A DNA stretch of 64,000 nucleotides from Prochlorococcus sp. scB241_528N17 (GCA_000634735.1 JFLG01000084.1:68946-132945), one strand, 5' to 3'; positions 46,378-56,110 are shown, counted from the stretch's first letter. The notes: generated by a model from the sequence alone, not told the origin. Numbers and translations: made by a program.

Positions 46378-46653
46378 TTACCCTTGAACTCTATCCTTAA
46401 AAAGTTTACCTGCAGAGAATGTTGGAACTCTTTTAGCGGGTATTGCTATTTTTTCGCCTGTCTTAGGGTTTAAACCCTGTCTTGCAGAACGATCTCTTGG
46501 TTCAAAAGAACCAAATCCTAGTAAAGAGACTTTTTTGCCTTCCACTACTGAATCAACAATAGTTTCGATAGCTGCATCAACAACTAAGGAAACATCCGTT
46601 TTTGTGAGCTCTGTACGAGCTGCAACAAGATTTACTAAATCAGCTTTGTTCAT
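46378..46653 (-). CDS. hup: DNA-binding protein HU
   Basis: Nucleoid-associated dimeric DNA-bending protein, 91 aa. The family core is clear: MNKADLVNLVAARTELTKTDV, VSLLGFGSFEPRDRSARQGLNPKTGEKIAIPAKRVPTFSAGKLFKD, including the arm tip with its conserved Arg and Pro. It is alone on the minus strand, with its own terminator downstream. The upstream gap of about 0.6 kb has a candidate TATAAA box near 46778-46783 (minus), giving a leader of over 100 nt with a GC-rich hairpin. Confidence 0.97.
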   Translation of the reverse strand: MNKADLVNLVAARTELTKTDVSLVVDAAIETIVDSVVEGKKVSLLGFGSFEPRDRSARQGLNPKTGEKIAIPAKRVPTFSAGKLFKDRVQG

Positions 46654-46886
46654 TGAAATTTAAATTAAAGCTAGGGGTTAAAAAAAGATTTAAATCGAGT
46701 TTAAACCTCGAACTTTCACATCATATGGAGCAAATACAAATACGGCAACCGAAAATGCCGGCGGCGCAAAGCTTTATACAAATTTTAGGGACATTTTTAG
46801 CAACATTGTTTATTTCTTATAACCGCGCTTTTTCATTTATAAAAAATAGCTTCTTCATTTAGAGAACAGCAAAAAGCATTGGTGGC

Positions 46887-46923
46887 ACTAGATTTAGCAT
46901 TAAAAATCTAACTAGATTTAGCA
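46887..46923. repeat. Direct repeat plus palindrome, operator-like
   Basis: ACTAGATTTAGCA occurs at 46887-46899 and again at 46911-46923, a 24-bp period. The second copy overlaps the 16-bp palindrome AAATCTA-AC-TAGATTT (46904-46919). Two copies on about the same face of the helix in an intergenic gap fit a dimeric regulator site controlling HU, glgX or a small RNA; which one is unknown. Confidence 0.45.
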
Positions 46924-47014
46924 AAGGGGGAAAATGTCAAAGGGGGGGTGAATTTAAGAATTTGAGCCATTTATTATGTTTTATTAATTTTCAGATATAT
47001 TTCCTTCTCATCAC

Positions 47015-47125
47015 ATGAAAAAACACAATTTGTATTTTGAAATCAAAAAAAATCTAGTTTTCTCATTATTAAACTTTCTCTATAAATCGTTTTATGCACT
47101 GAGCAGATGGATGAAGAAATTGTAA
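47015..47125 (+). CDS. Candidate tiny protein (36 aa)
   Basis: ATG-initiated frame of 36 codons, basic and aromatic (MKKHNLYFEIKKNL, then FLYKSFYALSRWMKKL), forming one amphipathic helix. Such short basic peptides occur often in picocyanobacterial genomes, but no ribosome binding site is obvious and there is no other evidence. It may equally be part of the glgX leader. Confidence 0.3.
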   Translation: MKKHNLYFEIKKNLVFSLLNFLYKSFYALSRWMKKL

Positions 47126-47278
47126 TTAATTAGAAAATTAATACTCTCCAAGATCTAATAAAGTTGATTAGTGAAGCCTTAAATTTGAGTTTTTTTTTTA
47201 AATTTTGCATCTATTATTCAAATATCAGTAATTTAAATACATTATCTCAATATTTAACTAATCAATGATAAAGAAAAA

Positions 47279-49312
47279 GTGATTCATCTCAATAAAGGTA
47301 AACCATTTCCTTTAGGCAGTTCTCTAACTTCACAAGGGATTAATTTTTCCTTAGTAGCAACAAATGCAGAATATGTAGAAATCTTATTGTTTGAGAAAGA
47401 GGACTCTATTTCCCCAAAAAGCACATTCAAATTAGATCAGACTCATAATACAGGTCCATACTGGCATGCGGAAATAAACAATCTAGATGAAGGTTGTATT
47501 TATGCTTTTAGAGTGAAACAAAAAAATAATGAGATTAATAATAACTATGAAAAAAAAGTATTACTTGATCCATGTTCAAGGGGTATTACCGGATGGAGAA
47601 GTTATAAAAGAGAAAATGCATTAAAAAATCAAGAAAATACTAATTCTTGTCTTAAAAGTGTTGTTTGCGATAGAAAATTATTTAATTTTAAGGATTATCC
47701 AAGACCGAAACATTCTTGGGAAGAAACAATTATTTATGAACTCCATATCAAAGCTTTCACTGAATCAACTGATAAAGATGAAAGTTGTTTTAAGAAGTTT
47801 TTAAAAAAAATTCCTTATCTCAAAGAACTGGGTATTACAACAATTGAATTACTTCCAATTTTTTGTTTTGATCCTACTGATGCCCCAAATGGTCTAAAAA
47901 ATTTTTGGGGATATAGTCCAATTAATTGGTTTACTCCGCATTTTGAATATCTTTCGAATGAATCCCCCGAAAAGAATAGAGAGGAATTTAGAAGATTTGT
48001 AGAGGAATGTCATAAAGCAGACATTGAAGTCATCTTAGATGTTGTATACAATCACACTTGCGAAGGTGATTCAAAAGGGCCAGCAATATCTTGGAAAGGT
48101 ATAGATGAAAATCTTTATTACTTTATTGGAAAAGATAAAAATTATCAGGACGTCTCCGGATGTGGTAATACTATTGCAGCAAACAGAGGATTAGTTAGAA
48201 AACTAATAATTGAATCTTTAAAATGTTGGGCGAGTGAATTAGGAGTTGATGGTTTTAGATTTGATTTAGGAATTGCCCTATCAAGAGGAGAAAATCTTTC
48301 ACCTCTTGATAATCCTCCAATTTTTGAAGATATAGAATGTGAACCAGAACTTATCGATATAAAGTTCATTAGTGAGCCATGGGATTGTGGAGGTTTATAT
48401 AAATTAGGTGATTTCCCATCTAAGAATACTTTCACTTGGAATGGTCATTTTAGAGATGACTTGAGGAGATTTTGGAAGGGGGATAAAGATACAGCTTGGA
48501 ATATGAGCGATAAAATAAAAGGTTCTCCATCTATTTATAAAGAAGATAATATTTTTCCAAAGTCGATAAATTTTATTACTTCACATGATGGATTCACTTT
48601 AAAAGACTTAGTTACTTTCAATAGAAAACATAATTTTGCCAATAGAGAACAAAATAGAGATGGAGATAACCATAACAATTCTTGGAATCATGGTACTGAG
48701 GGACCAACTACTAACTTATTAATCAATGATTTAAGAAAAAGACAACAAAAAAATCTTGTTCTTAGTTTACTTATCTCTAAAGGTGTACCAATGATACTTA
48801 TGGGTGATGAAATAGGAAGATCACAAGGCGGGAACAACAATTCTTGGTGCCAAAATAATTTATTGGGCTGGATGAATTGGGAACATGGTCAACAAGATTT
48901 GGAATTATTAGATTATTTTAAATACGTTATAAAAATTCGAAAAAAACTAATAAACATTTTTAATCCATCATTCTTCCCTAATAATCAAACCAATGAAAAT
49001 ATTCCAACATATCATTGGCATGGAACAAAGTTAGATAGCCCCGATTGGAGTAGTTGGTCTCACACAGTTGCCTTTAGCATTAACAAAGACAAAACTAGTC
49101 CGCTGGTTTGGATAGGTTTAAATGCATATTCAAAAAGTATCGATTTCCCCTTACCGAAATGTAAATATAATTGGTTAAAAGTTATCGACACTAGCATGTC
49201 TGAGATTTTTGAACCCTTAACTATTAATGAGAAATCTGTTTCAATAAAGAGTAGAAGCTCTTTATTAATCATTTCAGAAGAAGTATTTGGGGCAAAAAAT
49301 AATTTATTCTAA
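47279..49312 (+). CDS. glgX: Glycogen debranching enzyme (isoamylase type, GH13)
   Basis: Hydrolyses alpha-1,6 branches during glycogen breakdown. N-terminal CBM48 region (PLGSSLTSQGINFSLVATNAE), GH13 catalytic barrel with DVVYNHT, GVDGFRFDLG (nucleophile Asp), SEPWDCGG (acid Glu) and INFITSHDGFTLKDL, then a beta-sandwich end; 677 aa. The start is GTG, chosen because the family consensus begins just there. The stop touches the 3' end of the convergent tRNA-Gly gene. A sugar transporter follows it. Confidence 0.95.
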   Translation: MIHLNKGKPFPLGSSLTSQGINFSLVATNAEYVEILLFEKEDSISPKSTFKLDQTHNTGPYWHAEINNLDEGCIYAFRVKQKNNEINNNYEKKVLLDPCSRGITGWRSYKRENALKNQENTNSCLKSVVCDRKLFNFKDYPRPKHSWEETIIYELHIKAFTESTDKDESCFKKFLKKIPYLKELGITTIELLPIFCFDPTDAPNGLKNFWGYSPINWFTPHFEYLSNESPEKNREEFRRFVEECHKADIEVILDVVYNHTCEGDSKGPAISWKGIDENLYYFIGKDKNYQDVSGCGNTIAANRGLVRKLIIESLKCWASELGVDGFRFDLGIALSRGENLSPLDNPPIFEDIECEPELIDIKFISEPWDCGGLYKLGDFPSKNTFTWNGHFRDDLRRFWKGDKDTAWNMSDKIKGSPSIYKEDNIFPKSINFITSHDGFTLKDLVTFNRKHNFANREQNRDGDNHNNSWNHGTEGPTTNLLINDLRKRQQKNLVLSLLISKGVPMILMGDEIGRSQGGNNNSWCQNNLLGWMNWEHGQQDLELLDYFKYVIKIRKKLINIFNPSFFPNNQTNENIPTYHWHGTKLDSPDWSSWSHTVAFSINKDKTSPLVWIGLNAYSKSIDFPLPKCKYNWLKVIDTSMSEIFEPLTINEKSVSIKSRSSLLIISEEVFGAKNNLF

Positions 49313-49383
49313 AGCGGGCGGCGGGAATCGAACCCGCATCTTCAGCTTGGAAGGCTGAGGTTTTACCACTAAACCACGCCCGC
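49313..49383 (-). tRNA. tRNA-Gly (anticodon TCC)
   Basis: On the minus strand: acceptor GCGGGCG/CGCCCGC, D arm GGTTTAGTGGTAAAACC, anticodon stem TCAGC/GCTGA with loop CTTCCAA and anticodon TCC, T arm GCGGG-TTCGATT-CCCGC, discriminator T. CCA is not encoded. A TATTAT box at about 49409-49414 (minus) could be its -10. The 3' end meets the stop codon of glgX with no spacer, so any read-through would be antisense to glgX. Confidence 0.97.
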
Positions 49384-49444
49384 ATTAAGTAATAGAATTA
49401 CCAATGCAATAATACATTATCAAACAATCAACAAAGCAAAAAGA

Positions 49445-50842
49445 TTGGAAAATTCACACTCGAAAAGAAATATTAATAGATCGACAACAAGATTAATGTT
49501 CTCTTATGGGCTAGGAGATGCAGGCACAGGTTTAGTCGCAACGCAATTTGGTTTTTTTCTGTTCAAATTCTTTATTTCTGCTGGTTTACCAGTAATAATT
49601 GCAGGTTCATTATTAATGTTAATAAAGATATGGGATGCAGTAAATGATCCGTTAATTGGATGGTTAAGTGATCGTACTAAATCAAGATGGGGACCTAGAA
49701 TCCCTTGGATGGTAGTAGCATCTATTCCTCTTGGTTTATCTCTAGCTGCGATATGGTGGACACCCACTGGCACCGTGCTAACCAAGACTATTTACTATGC
49801 CATAATTTCTATAATCGTAATGACTGCTTATACAAGTATTAATCTTCCTTTTGCAGCTCTATCTACTGAAATTTCTGAAAAAACATCAATAAGAACAAGA
49901 CTAAACGCATCTAGATTTACTGGCTCAATAATTGCAGGACTAACTGGTTTAATAATTGCTGGATTTGTATTGGGTTCTGAAGGATCAGCAAATAATGAAT
50001 ATTTTTTAATGGGTAAAATAAGCGGATGTATTGCAGTTGCTGCCACGTTAATTTCTTGCTGGGGATTGGCTCCATTCGCCAAAAAAGCAAGAAGGCCTTC
50101 AGGAAAAGTTGAGCCCATAACACTTCAATTCCAAAGGATCTTCAGAAATAAAAAATTTCTAAAAGTTATCACGCTTTATATTCTTCTCTGGTGCGCCTTA
50201 CAATTGATGCAAACAGTAGCGTTAATCTATGTAGAGGATGTACTGAATGTGCCAACATATATCGCGAAGTGGATCCCGATTCCTTTCCAAATTAGCGCTT
50301 TAGTGGGTTTACAAATATGGACCAGAGTATCAAATAAATTAAACAGGATTTCAGCTTTAAACTATGGAGGGATTATGTGGATTATTTCATGTGCGGCAGC
50401 ATTATTTTTACCTTCACTATCAAAAATTCCAGGAGTTGGAGATAGTTTATTCCTAAATGCCGGCAACATATTTCAGTTCATTCTTTTAATTTTCATAATC
50501 TGTCTTATTGGCATTGGAGCTTCAACTGCTTTTCTCATCCCTTGGTCACTACTTCCTGATGCAATAGACGAAGACCCAGAGAAACCCGCAGGACTATATA
50601 CTGCTTGGATGGTACTTATTCAGAAGATTGGTATCGCGTTTAGTGTTCAATTATTAGGATTTTTATTGTATTTATCAGGTTATCAATCATGCTTTGTTGA
50701 TGAAGATGGTCTAAATATTATTGAACAATGCTACTCAGCACAATTAACTATTAGATTATGTATTGGTTTTATACCCTCAATATTGGTAATAATTGGTCTT
50801 TTAATAATGAGAAAATGGGATCGAAAATTAATTACAAACTAA
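49445..50842 (+). CDS. MFS sugar transporter, GPH (melibiose-type) family
   Basis: Twelve-helix permease of 465 aa for sugar or glycoside uptake with a cation. GPH hallmarks: GLGDAGTGLVATQFGFFLFKFF, DAVNDPLIGWLSDRTKSRWGPRIPWM in the first loop, and LIPWSLLPDAIDEDPEKPAGLYTAW before the last helices. The start is TTG; no ATG precedes the first helix closely. It follows glgX and tRNA-Gly, so the substrate could be an oligosaccharide linked to glycogen or osmolyte use; this is inference. Confidence 0.9.
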   Translation: MENSHSKRNINRSTTRLMFSYGLGDAGTGLVATQFGFFLFKFFISAGLPVIIAGSLLMLIKIWDAVNDPLIGWLSDRTKSRWGPRIPWMVVASIPLGLSLAAIWWTPTGTVLTKTIYYAIISIIVMTAYTSINLPFAALSTEISEKTSIRTRLNASRFTGSIIAGLTGLIIAGFVLGSEGSANNEYFLMGKISGCIAVAATLISCWGLAPFAKKARRPSGKVEPITLQFQRIFRNKKFLKVITLYILLWCALQLMQTVALIYVEDVLNVPTYIAKWIPIPFQISALVGLQIWTRVSNKLNRISALNYGGIMWIISCAAALFLPSLSKIPGVGDSLFLNAGNIFQFILLIFIICLIGIGASTAFLIPWSLLPDAIDEDPEKPAGLYTAWMVLIQKIGIAFSVQLLGFLLYLSGYQSCFVDEDGLNIIEQCYSAQLTIRLCIGFIPSILVIIGLLIMRKWDRKLITN

Positions 50843-50851
50843 TATAAAGAT

Positions 50852-51607
50852 ATGTATTACTTTAATTTTTTCAAAAGACTTCTAAGCAGTCTAATCATTG
50901 GCGGGCAAGCAATTAATTTTATCTTTAAGGGTAAAATTTCCAAAAATGATCTCTTTGACCAACTTATGGAATCAGGTCCTGGCAGTTTATTAATTGTATT
51001 AATTACAGGAATTGCCGCAGGTACAGTTTTTAATATTCAAGTTGCATCACAACTTACAAGTATGGGAGTTTCAAGTGAAATTGGAGGTTTATTAGCAGTA
51101 GGCATGGCGAGAGAAATGGCTCCTCTTCTAACTGCTACTTTAATGACTGGAAAGGTTGCCACTGCCTATGCTGCTCAACTCGGCACTATGAAAGTCACAG
51201 AACAAATTGAGGCAATAACCATGTTAAGGACTGAACCAGTCCAATATTTGGTAGTCCCAAGGTTACTATCGATGGTAATAATGTCTCCAATACAGTGTCT
51301 TTTGTTTTTATCTGTAGCTTTATGGAGTGGACAAATTTGGAGCACAATTTTTTATAAAGTTCCTCCGATAGTTTTTTGGACATCTGTAAGATCAGGTAAT
51401 GTGAGTTTAACCAGTACAGACTTAAGTTCAATGTTAATAAAATCTGTAGTGTTCGGATTACTTATTTCAATCATTGCTTGTGGATATGGACTTACAACTA
51501 AAGGAGGTCCAAAAGAAGTTGGAACAAGTACAACAGGTGCAGTTGTAATGACTCTCGTTACTGTATCTTTAATGGATGTATTACTAACGCAAATTTTATT
51601 TGGATGA
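50852..51607 (+). CDS. mlaE: MlaE-family ABC permease (lipid transport)
   Basis: Inner-membrane permease of the Mla/TGD1-like family that moves lipids between membranes. 251 aa with about five helices; signature GTVFNIQVASQLTSMGVSSEIGGLLAVGMAREMAPLLTATLMTGKVATAYAAQLGTMKVTEQIEAI and PRLLSMVIMSPI. The ATPase and the MCE/MlaD substrate binder are not adjacent. The next gene overlaps or nearly touches it, and plsY follows, giving a lipid-related cluster. Confidence 0.92.
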   Translation: MYYFNFFKRLLSSLIIGGQAINFIFKGKISKNDLFDQLMESGPGSLLIVLITGIAAGTVFNIQVASQLTSMGVSSEIGGLLAVGMAREMAPLLTATLMTGKVATAYAAQLGTMKVTEQIEAITMLRTEPVQYLVVPRLLSMVIMSPIQCLLFLSVALWSGQIWSTIFYKVPPIVFWTSVRSGNVSLTSTDLSSMLIKSVVFGLLISIIACGYGLTTKGGPKEVGTSTTGAVVMTLVTVSLMDVLLTQILFG

Positions 51608-51611
51608 TACT

Positions 51612-52016
51612 ATGTTTAATACCAAATCAAAAAAAGAGGAGCCAGTAATAATATCTCCTTCATTTCAGTTGCCAATCATTCTAATAGTTTTAAGTTTTAT
51701 GCTTTTGTTTTTGAATATTGGTTCTTTGCCAACAATAGTTTTTGCTTCTTTTAGCTTTTTTTTATTACTTCAGTCATTCACCTTAAGAATAAAAATTACA
51801 AATGATGATTTTATCGTTTTACAATTAGGGAAAGAGATTAGAACTTTTCCATTCAAGAACTGGATATCATGGAAATTCTTTTTCCCTATAATCCCTGGTA
51901 TTTTTTATTTTAGAGAAAAGTCCAGTCCTCATTTATTACCAATTTTATTTAATCCAAAGCAATTAAAAGATGAGCTCTTAAAAAAAGTTGATTCCCTAGA
52001 AATTAAAAATTCTTAA
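51612..52016 (+). CDS. DUF3119 family protein
   Basis: 134 aa from the ATG at 51612 (a TTG at 51600 inside mlaE would add four residues). Two hydrophobic helices near the N-terminus (about 22-60 region, LPIILIVLSFMLLFL and VFASFSFFLLLQSF) followed by a small beta-rich cytoplasmic domain resembling a PH-like fold: LRIKITNDDFIVLQLGKEIRTFPFKNWISW. The family is cyanobacterial with unknown function. Tight coupling to mlaE suggests a membrane-lipid role. Confidence 0.82.
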   Translation: MFNTKSKKEEPVIISPSFQLPIILIVLSFMLLFLNIGSLPTIVFASFSFFLLLQSFTLRIKITNDDFIVLQLGKEIRTFPFKNWISWKFFFPIIPGIFYFREKSSPHLLPILFNPKQLKDELLKKVDSLEIKNS

Positions 52017-52051
52017 AATTCAGACTTTGCCTAATCATCAAAATTATTTAA

Positions 52052-53062
52052 ATGACCAATACAGAAATTTCCGACAATAATCCTGAAAAGGAATTGATAT
52101 TAGATAAGTCAATTTCAGATGATAAAACCAAACAAATTAGCAAGAAAAATACAACGCAAAATAAAAAAATTACACAAAAAAACGATAAATCAACTAAATC
52201 TTTTGATGAAATTTCTAATGAAATTTTTAAAGATCTCGTTTCAAAAAAAGACTCTTTAGTTCAAGAAATAAAAGAGTTAGAAACAAAAAAAAATGAAATA
52301 GAAAAAGATATTGAGTCTAATTTTAAAGGACAGTCAGATAATATTGCTAAAAGAGTTAAAGGCTTTCAAGAGTACTTAACTGGAGCTTTGCAGAATCTTT
52401 CACAAAATGTAGAGAAACTTGAATTAGTTTCTCAACCAATAATCGTAAAGCCTTCTCCCCTTGATGAGAAAAAGCAAGACAATAGCACAAATAATATAGT
52501 TAATGTTCCTGCTCTTTCCGAGACATTTAAGCCAGATGAAAAGATTATAAAAAGTTGCTTTTCAAGTTTCACAGAACAACCCGACTTTTATGCAGAACCT
52601 TGGAAATTAAGACGGAGTCTTGATTCCTCAGATATAGAAATTATGGATGATTGGTTCTTTAACATGGGCGGGAGAGGTTCTCTTGAAAGTAGAGGTTCTC
52701 GACAAAAAAATGCATTGTTATCAGCTGGCTTAATATCTATTCTTGGTGAATTATATGGAGATCAATTTCAGACTCTTATTTTAGCTTCGCAGCCTGAACG
52801 ATTAGGTGAATGGAGAAGAATTCTTCAAGATTCACTTGGTCTAACAAGGGATGACTTTGGACCTAATAGTGGGATTGTTCTGTTTGAAAGGCCGGAAGGT
52901 GTCATCGAGAGAGCTGATAGATTAGAAGCCAACGAAGAATTGCCATTTATTATCATTGATGCTGCAGAAACTTCTGTTGAAATTCCAATACTTCAATTCC
53001 CATTATGGGTTGCATTTGCTGGTTCAGATAATGAAATTTACGATGATCTTGAACTAAACTAA
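52052..53062 (+). CDS. DUF3086 family protein
   Basis: 336 aa, soluble. The first 60 or so residues are low-complexity Lys/Asn/Thr/Asp; a coiled coil follows ([37 protein letters not shown], about 52-95). The conserved globular domain occupies the C-terminal half ([85 protein letters not shown]). Restricted to cyanobacteria as far as I know; function unknown. Sits 35 bp after DUF3119 and 5 bp before plsY. Confidence 0.85.
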   Translation: MTNTEISDNNPEKELILDKSISDDKTKQISKKNTTQNKKITQKNDKSTKSFDEISNEIFKDLVSKKDSLVQEIKELETKKNEIEKDIESNFKGQSDNIAKRVKGFQEYLTGALQNLSQNVEKLELVSQPIIVKPSPLDEKKQDNSTNNIVNVPALSETFKPDEKIIKSCFSSFTEQPDFYAEPWKLRRSLDSSDIEIMDDWFFNMGGRGSLESRGSRQKNALLSAGLISILGELYGDQFQTLILASQPERLGEWRRILQDSLGLTRDDFGPNSGIVLFERPEGVIERADRLEANEELPFIIIDAAETSVEIPILQFPLWVAFAGSDNEIYDDLELN

Positions 53063-53067
53063 GGTTT

Positions 53068-53661
53068 ATGAATATCTTAATAATTTTTACAAGTTATCTT
53101 TTAGGATCACTTCCGACAGGTTTTTTAATTGGAAAATATCTCAAAAATATAGATCTAAGAACTATGGGTTCTGGATCTACAGGTGCCACAAATGTCTTAA
53201 GAAATGTTGGGAAATGGCCAGCACTTTTTGTGTTTATCATTGACGTTGGGAAAGGCTTTATTGCAGTAAAAATTGCTCAATATTATACAGATCAAGGATT
53301 AATAGAGGTAATAGCGGGGATATCCGCTATCTCAGGACATATTTGGCCAATATGGCTTGGAGGTAAAGGAGGAAAAGCTGTTGCTACTGGATTAGGTATG
53401 TTTTTAGCTCTTTCTTGGAAAGTTGGACTAGCATCTCTTGGCATTTTTTTAATAGTTCTAACAAAAACTAAATTTGTTTCTTTATCCAGTATTTCAGCTG
53501 CAATCTTACTTCCTATTTTTATGTTTTTTTATCTAGGAAAATTTATGCATTCATACTTTTTTACAAGTTTAATTGTGGCATTATTAGTAATCTGGAAACA
53601 CAGAACAAACATAACAAGATTGCTTAAGGGAGAAGAATCCAAAATTAATCAGACTCAATAG
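53068..53661 (+). CDS. plsY: Acyl-phosphate:glycerol-3-phosphate acyltransferase
   Basis: First acylation of glycerol-3-phosphate in phospholipid and thylakoid-lipid synthesis. 197 aa with five hydrophobic segments; conserved [44 protein letters not shown] and [21 protein letters not shown]. Begins 5 bp after the DUF3086 gene, so co-transcribed with it. Its end overlaps the convergent pyrF by 17 bp. Confidence 0.96.
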   Translation: MNILIIFTSYLLGSLPTGFLIGKYLKNIDLRTMGSGSTGATNVLRNVGKWPALFVFIIDVGKGFIAVKIAQYYTDQGLIEVIAGISAISGHIWPIWLGGKGGKAVATGLGMFLALSWKVGLASLGIFLIVLTKTKFVSLSSISAAILLPIFMFFYLGKFMHSYFFTSLIVALLVIWKHRTNITRLLKGEESKINQTQ

Positions 53662-54376
53662 ATTTAAATATTTCTATTAGAGATTTATTAGGATCTATAG
53701 CTTTTGAAATTGATCTGCCAATGACTAACTTTGAAGCGCCATTATCTATAGCTTCATATGGAGTCATAATTCTATTTTGATCATCTTTATTGTCAATATT
53801 TAATCTGATACCTGGTGTAATAAGTTCAAAATTATCCTTGTAAATAGATCTCAACATTTTCACCTCCCAAGGGGAACAAACACATCCATCTAATCCGGCA
53901 TCAAAAGACAACTTTGCAAGTCTCAATACATTTTCTTCAATTGAATTATTTCTATCAAGATCAGTTTGAAAATCTTTAAGAGAAAAGCTTGTTAAAACAG
54001 TTATTCCTATAACCAATGGAGGTTTTACACTGACTGAGGTGGCTCCCTCTAAAGATGCTTTTTTCGAATCCTTAAGAGCTTTTAAACCTGCTGAAGCATG
54101 AATAGAAATTATATCAACCCCTAATTTTGAAACTTGGAAACATGCTGCTCGCATGGTATTTGGTATATCATGAAATTTTAAGTCTAAAAAAATTTTTTTA
54201 TTTAAACCTTTTAATATTTCAATAACCCTCGGACCTTCCCTAACAAAAAGTTCTAAACCAACTTTCACCCACTTAATATTAGGACATTTTTCCAAAAGTA
54301 ATTTTGCTTGACTTACATCTAATCCATCAATTGCCAATATTATTTTATCCTCCGAATTAAATCTGTTATTCATCAA
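53645..54376 (-). CDS. pyrF: Orotidine 5'-phosphate decarboxylase
   Basis: Last step of UMP synthesis. 243 aa TIM barrel with [14 protein letters not shown], the catalytic KFHDIPNTM with its Lys and Asp pair ([12 protein letters not shown] near 82), VGITVLTS, VCSPWEV, TPGIRL and the closing [14 protein letters not shown]. It is 3 bp downstream of tyrS on the same strand. The 17-bp overlap with plsY is typical packing in this genome. Confidence 0.96.
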   Translation of the reverse strand: MMNNRFNSEDKIILAIDGLDVSQAKLLLEKCPNIKWVKVGLELFVREGPRVIEILKGLNKKIFLDLKFHDIPNTMRAACFQVSKLGVDIISIHASAGLKALKDSKKASLEGATSVSVKPPLVIGITVLTSFSLKDFQTDLDRNNSIEENVLRLAKLSFDAGLDGCVCSPWEVKMLRSIYKDNFELITPGIRLNIDNKDDQNRIMTPYEAIDNGASKLVIGRSISKAIDPNKSLIEIFKSIESD

Positions 54377-54379
54377 TTT

Positions 54380-55618
54380 TCAGTTTTCAAACCTCTTAAT
54401 TATTTTTTTCCCAATTTGCAAAATTTTTCCTTCCAAATCATTTTTTGAATTAAAAACTAAATCAGGGTTTATTACTTTCTGACTATCAATTTTTACACCC
54501 CCACCTTTAATAGATCTTTTGGATTCGCTGCTAGATTTGAAAAGTTTTAGAGCGCTTAATAAGTAGAAAAACTTTACTGGAAAAACTACTTCTTTTAAAG
54601 AAATCTCTGGAATTTCTCCAACTTTTTCTTTTTGTCCAAGGAATAATTTTTCGCAATTTGATTGCGCCTTTAATGCTTCTTCGGTCCCGTGGAATAAAGT
54701 AGTAACTTCTAAAGCCATTCTTCTCTGTAATTCACGAGGATTTGAGTTTTCCAGAAAACTTAAATCTAATTCAGTAAGTAATTCAAAATAGGTGGGTATT
54801 ATATTATCGGGTACTTTTTCTAATTTTGAATACATTGAAAGAGGATCTTCAGTTAAACCGACGGTGTTAAATTCAGATTTACTCATCTTCTTAACTCCAT
54901 CTAAACCTGTCAAAATTGGCAGCAGAACACCAAATTGAGGGTCTTGTTTAAAATGCCTTTGAAGGTCTCTTCCTATTGCAATATTAAATTTCTGATCTGT
55001 GCCTCCAAGCTCAATATCTGATTGAACAACTACCGAATCGTAACCTTGTAATAGTGGATATAAGAATTCATGCAAAGCAATTGGGACTTGCGAAGTGTAC
55101 CTTTTATTAAATTCCTCCTTAGCTAGCATTTGACTAACTGTTACACTCCCCATTAATTCAATTATCGAATTAAGATTTAATCCTTTTAACCATTCACTGT
55201 TATATCTAATTTCTATTCTATCTTTTGAATCAAAATCTAAAATAGATTCATTGGCTGGCTTTCCCATCCCTAGTTGGGTTAAGTATGTTTTTGCATTCTC
55301 CTTAACTTGTTTTTCCGATAACTGAACTCTTGTTTTATTTTTTCCGGTTGGATCTCCTATTTGAGCAGTAAAATCCCCAATAATTAAAACTGCAATATGT
55401 CCATTATCTTGGAATGCCCTAAGTTTTTTAAACAATATGCTGTGCCCAAGATGAATATCGGTTCCAGTTGGATCGATGCCAAGTTTAACCCTTAATTTTT
55501 TATTATTTTTTTTTGCATGATCAATTATCTCCGAAAAGGTTTGATCTGTACCCTTAATTGGAAAATATTCTTCTATTCCTCTTGACAGCCATGATGGCAA
55601 TTTTAAATTATCTGTCAT
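54380..55618 (-). CDS. tyrS: Tyrosyl-tRNA synthetase
   Basis: Class I aminoacyl-tRNA synthetase of 412 aa. The HIGH-type motif is HLGHS at 56-60 and KMSKS is present ([12 protein letters not shown]). Tyrosine-binding [11 protein letters not shown] and the C-terminal S4-like RNA-binding domain ([20 protein letters not shown]) complete it. Length and order indicate the TyrZ-like bacterial form. Follows the DUF1825 gene by about 20 bp on the minus strand. Confidence 0.96.
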   Translation of the reverse strand: MTDNLKLPSWLSRGIEEYFPIKGTDQTFSEIIDHAKKNNKKLRVKLGIDPTGTDIHLGHSILFKKLRAFQDNGHIAVLIIGDFTAQIGDPTGKNKTRVQLSEKQVKENAKTYLTQLGMGKPANESILDFDSKDRIEIRYNSEWLKGLNLNSIIELMGSVTVSQMLAKEEFNKRYTSQVPIALHEFLYPLLQGYDSVVVQSDIELGGTDQKFNIAIGRDLQRHFKQDPQFGVLLPILTGLDGVKKMSKSEFNTVGLTEDPLSMYSKLEKVPDNIIPTYFELLTELDLSFLENSNPRELQRRMALEVTTLFHGTEEALKAQSNCEKLFLGQKEKVGEIPEISLKEVVFPVKFFYLLSALKLFKSSSESKRSIKGGGVKIDSQKVINPDLVFNSKNDLEGKILQIGKKIIKRFEN

Positions 55619-55637
55619 TAAGCTTTAATCTTTAACT

Positions 55638-55961
55638 TTAAGAAGTTTTATCAAGTTCATCCTTCATTCTTATTAAGGTTTTATTCATTTGATCAAACAT
55701 TTGATCAGGAGTAATCCCAAATTGACTTAACTGTGTTTTTAATTGTTCTACTGTCATTTTTGCTTGAAAATCTTCAGACAATTCAAATCTCTTCATAAAA
55801 ACCTTATAACGATCCATAAGAGTTTCCATTTTTTTTATAAACATTTTTTTTCCTTCTCTGTCAAATTTTCCATAATCAGAGCCAAGTTTCATAAGTTCTT
55901 GGTAATCTGTAAAAAGCTTTTTAGCTTCTTCTTGAACGATGTCTGACTCAAAGAATCCCAT
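55638..55961 (-). CDS. DUF1825 family protein
   Basis: Small soluble, strongly helical and charged protein of 107 aa conserved in cyanobacteria: MGFFESDIVQEEAKKLFTDYQELMKLGSDYGKFDREGKKMFIKKMETLMDRY with many Lys/Met/Phe. No catalytic motif. Family function unknown to me. It is probably in a unit with tyrS and pyrF downstream, but being first it may be regulated on its own. Confidence 0.85.
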   Translation of the reverse strand: MGFFESDIVQEEAKKLFTDYQELMKLGSDYGKFDREGKKMFIKKMETLMDRYKVFMKRFELSEDFQAKMTVEQLKTQLSQFGITPDQMFDQMNKTLIRMKDELDKTS

Positions 55962-56110
55962 TTCTATTTTTTACTTCGCAGATTAAGGCTCAATTACAAG
56001 ATAACAAGAATCTTTTAAATTGATTAGAAGATTAATAAATTTTAGTTTATAAATAATTCTTTGATTTATATTTTTTCAGAATTAAATTTAGTAAACATGT
56101 TTCATTAATA

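Larger units (their letters stand above)
46654..47278. other. Gene-poor 625-bp gap between HU and glgX
   Basis: The largest gap without a convincing gene. Contents, left to right: an A/T-rich HU leader; a GC-rich patch at about 46742-46773 with the hairpin CGGCA-TGCCG on one side; a 13-bp direct repeat with a palindrome near 46.9 kb; two G runs at 46925-46950; a candidate 36-codon frame at 47015; and the glgX upstream region. A plus-strand frame of 69 codons from 46653 is probably not coding because its start overlaps the HU start and HU leader. Confidence 0.6.

Noticed and set aside
46653..46862. Plus-strand 69-codon frame opposite the HU leader
   Set aside because: Its start overlaps the HU start, it has no recognisable protein features, and its position fits an HU leader better.
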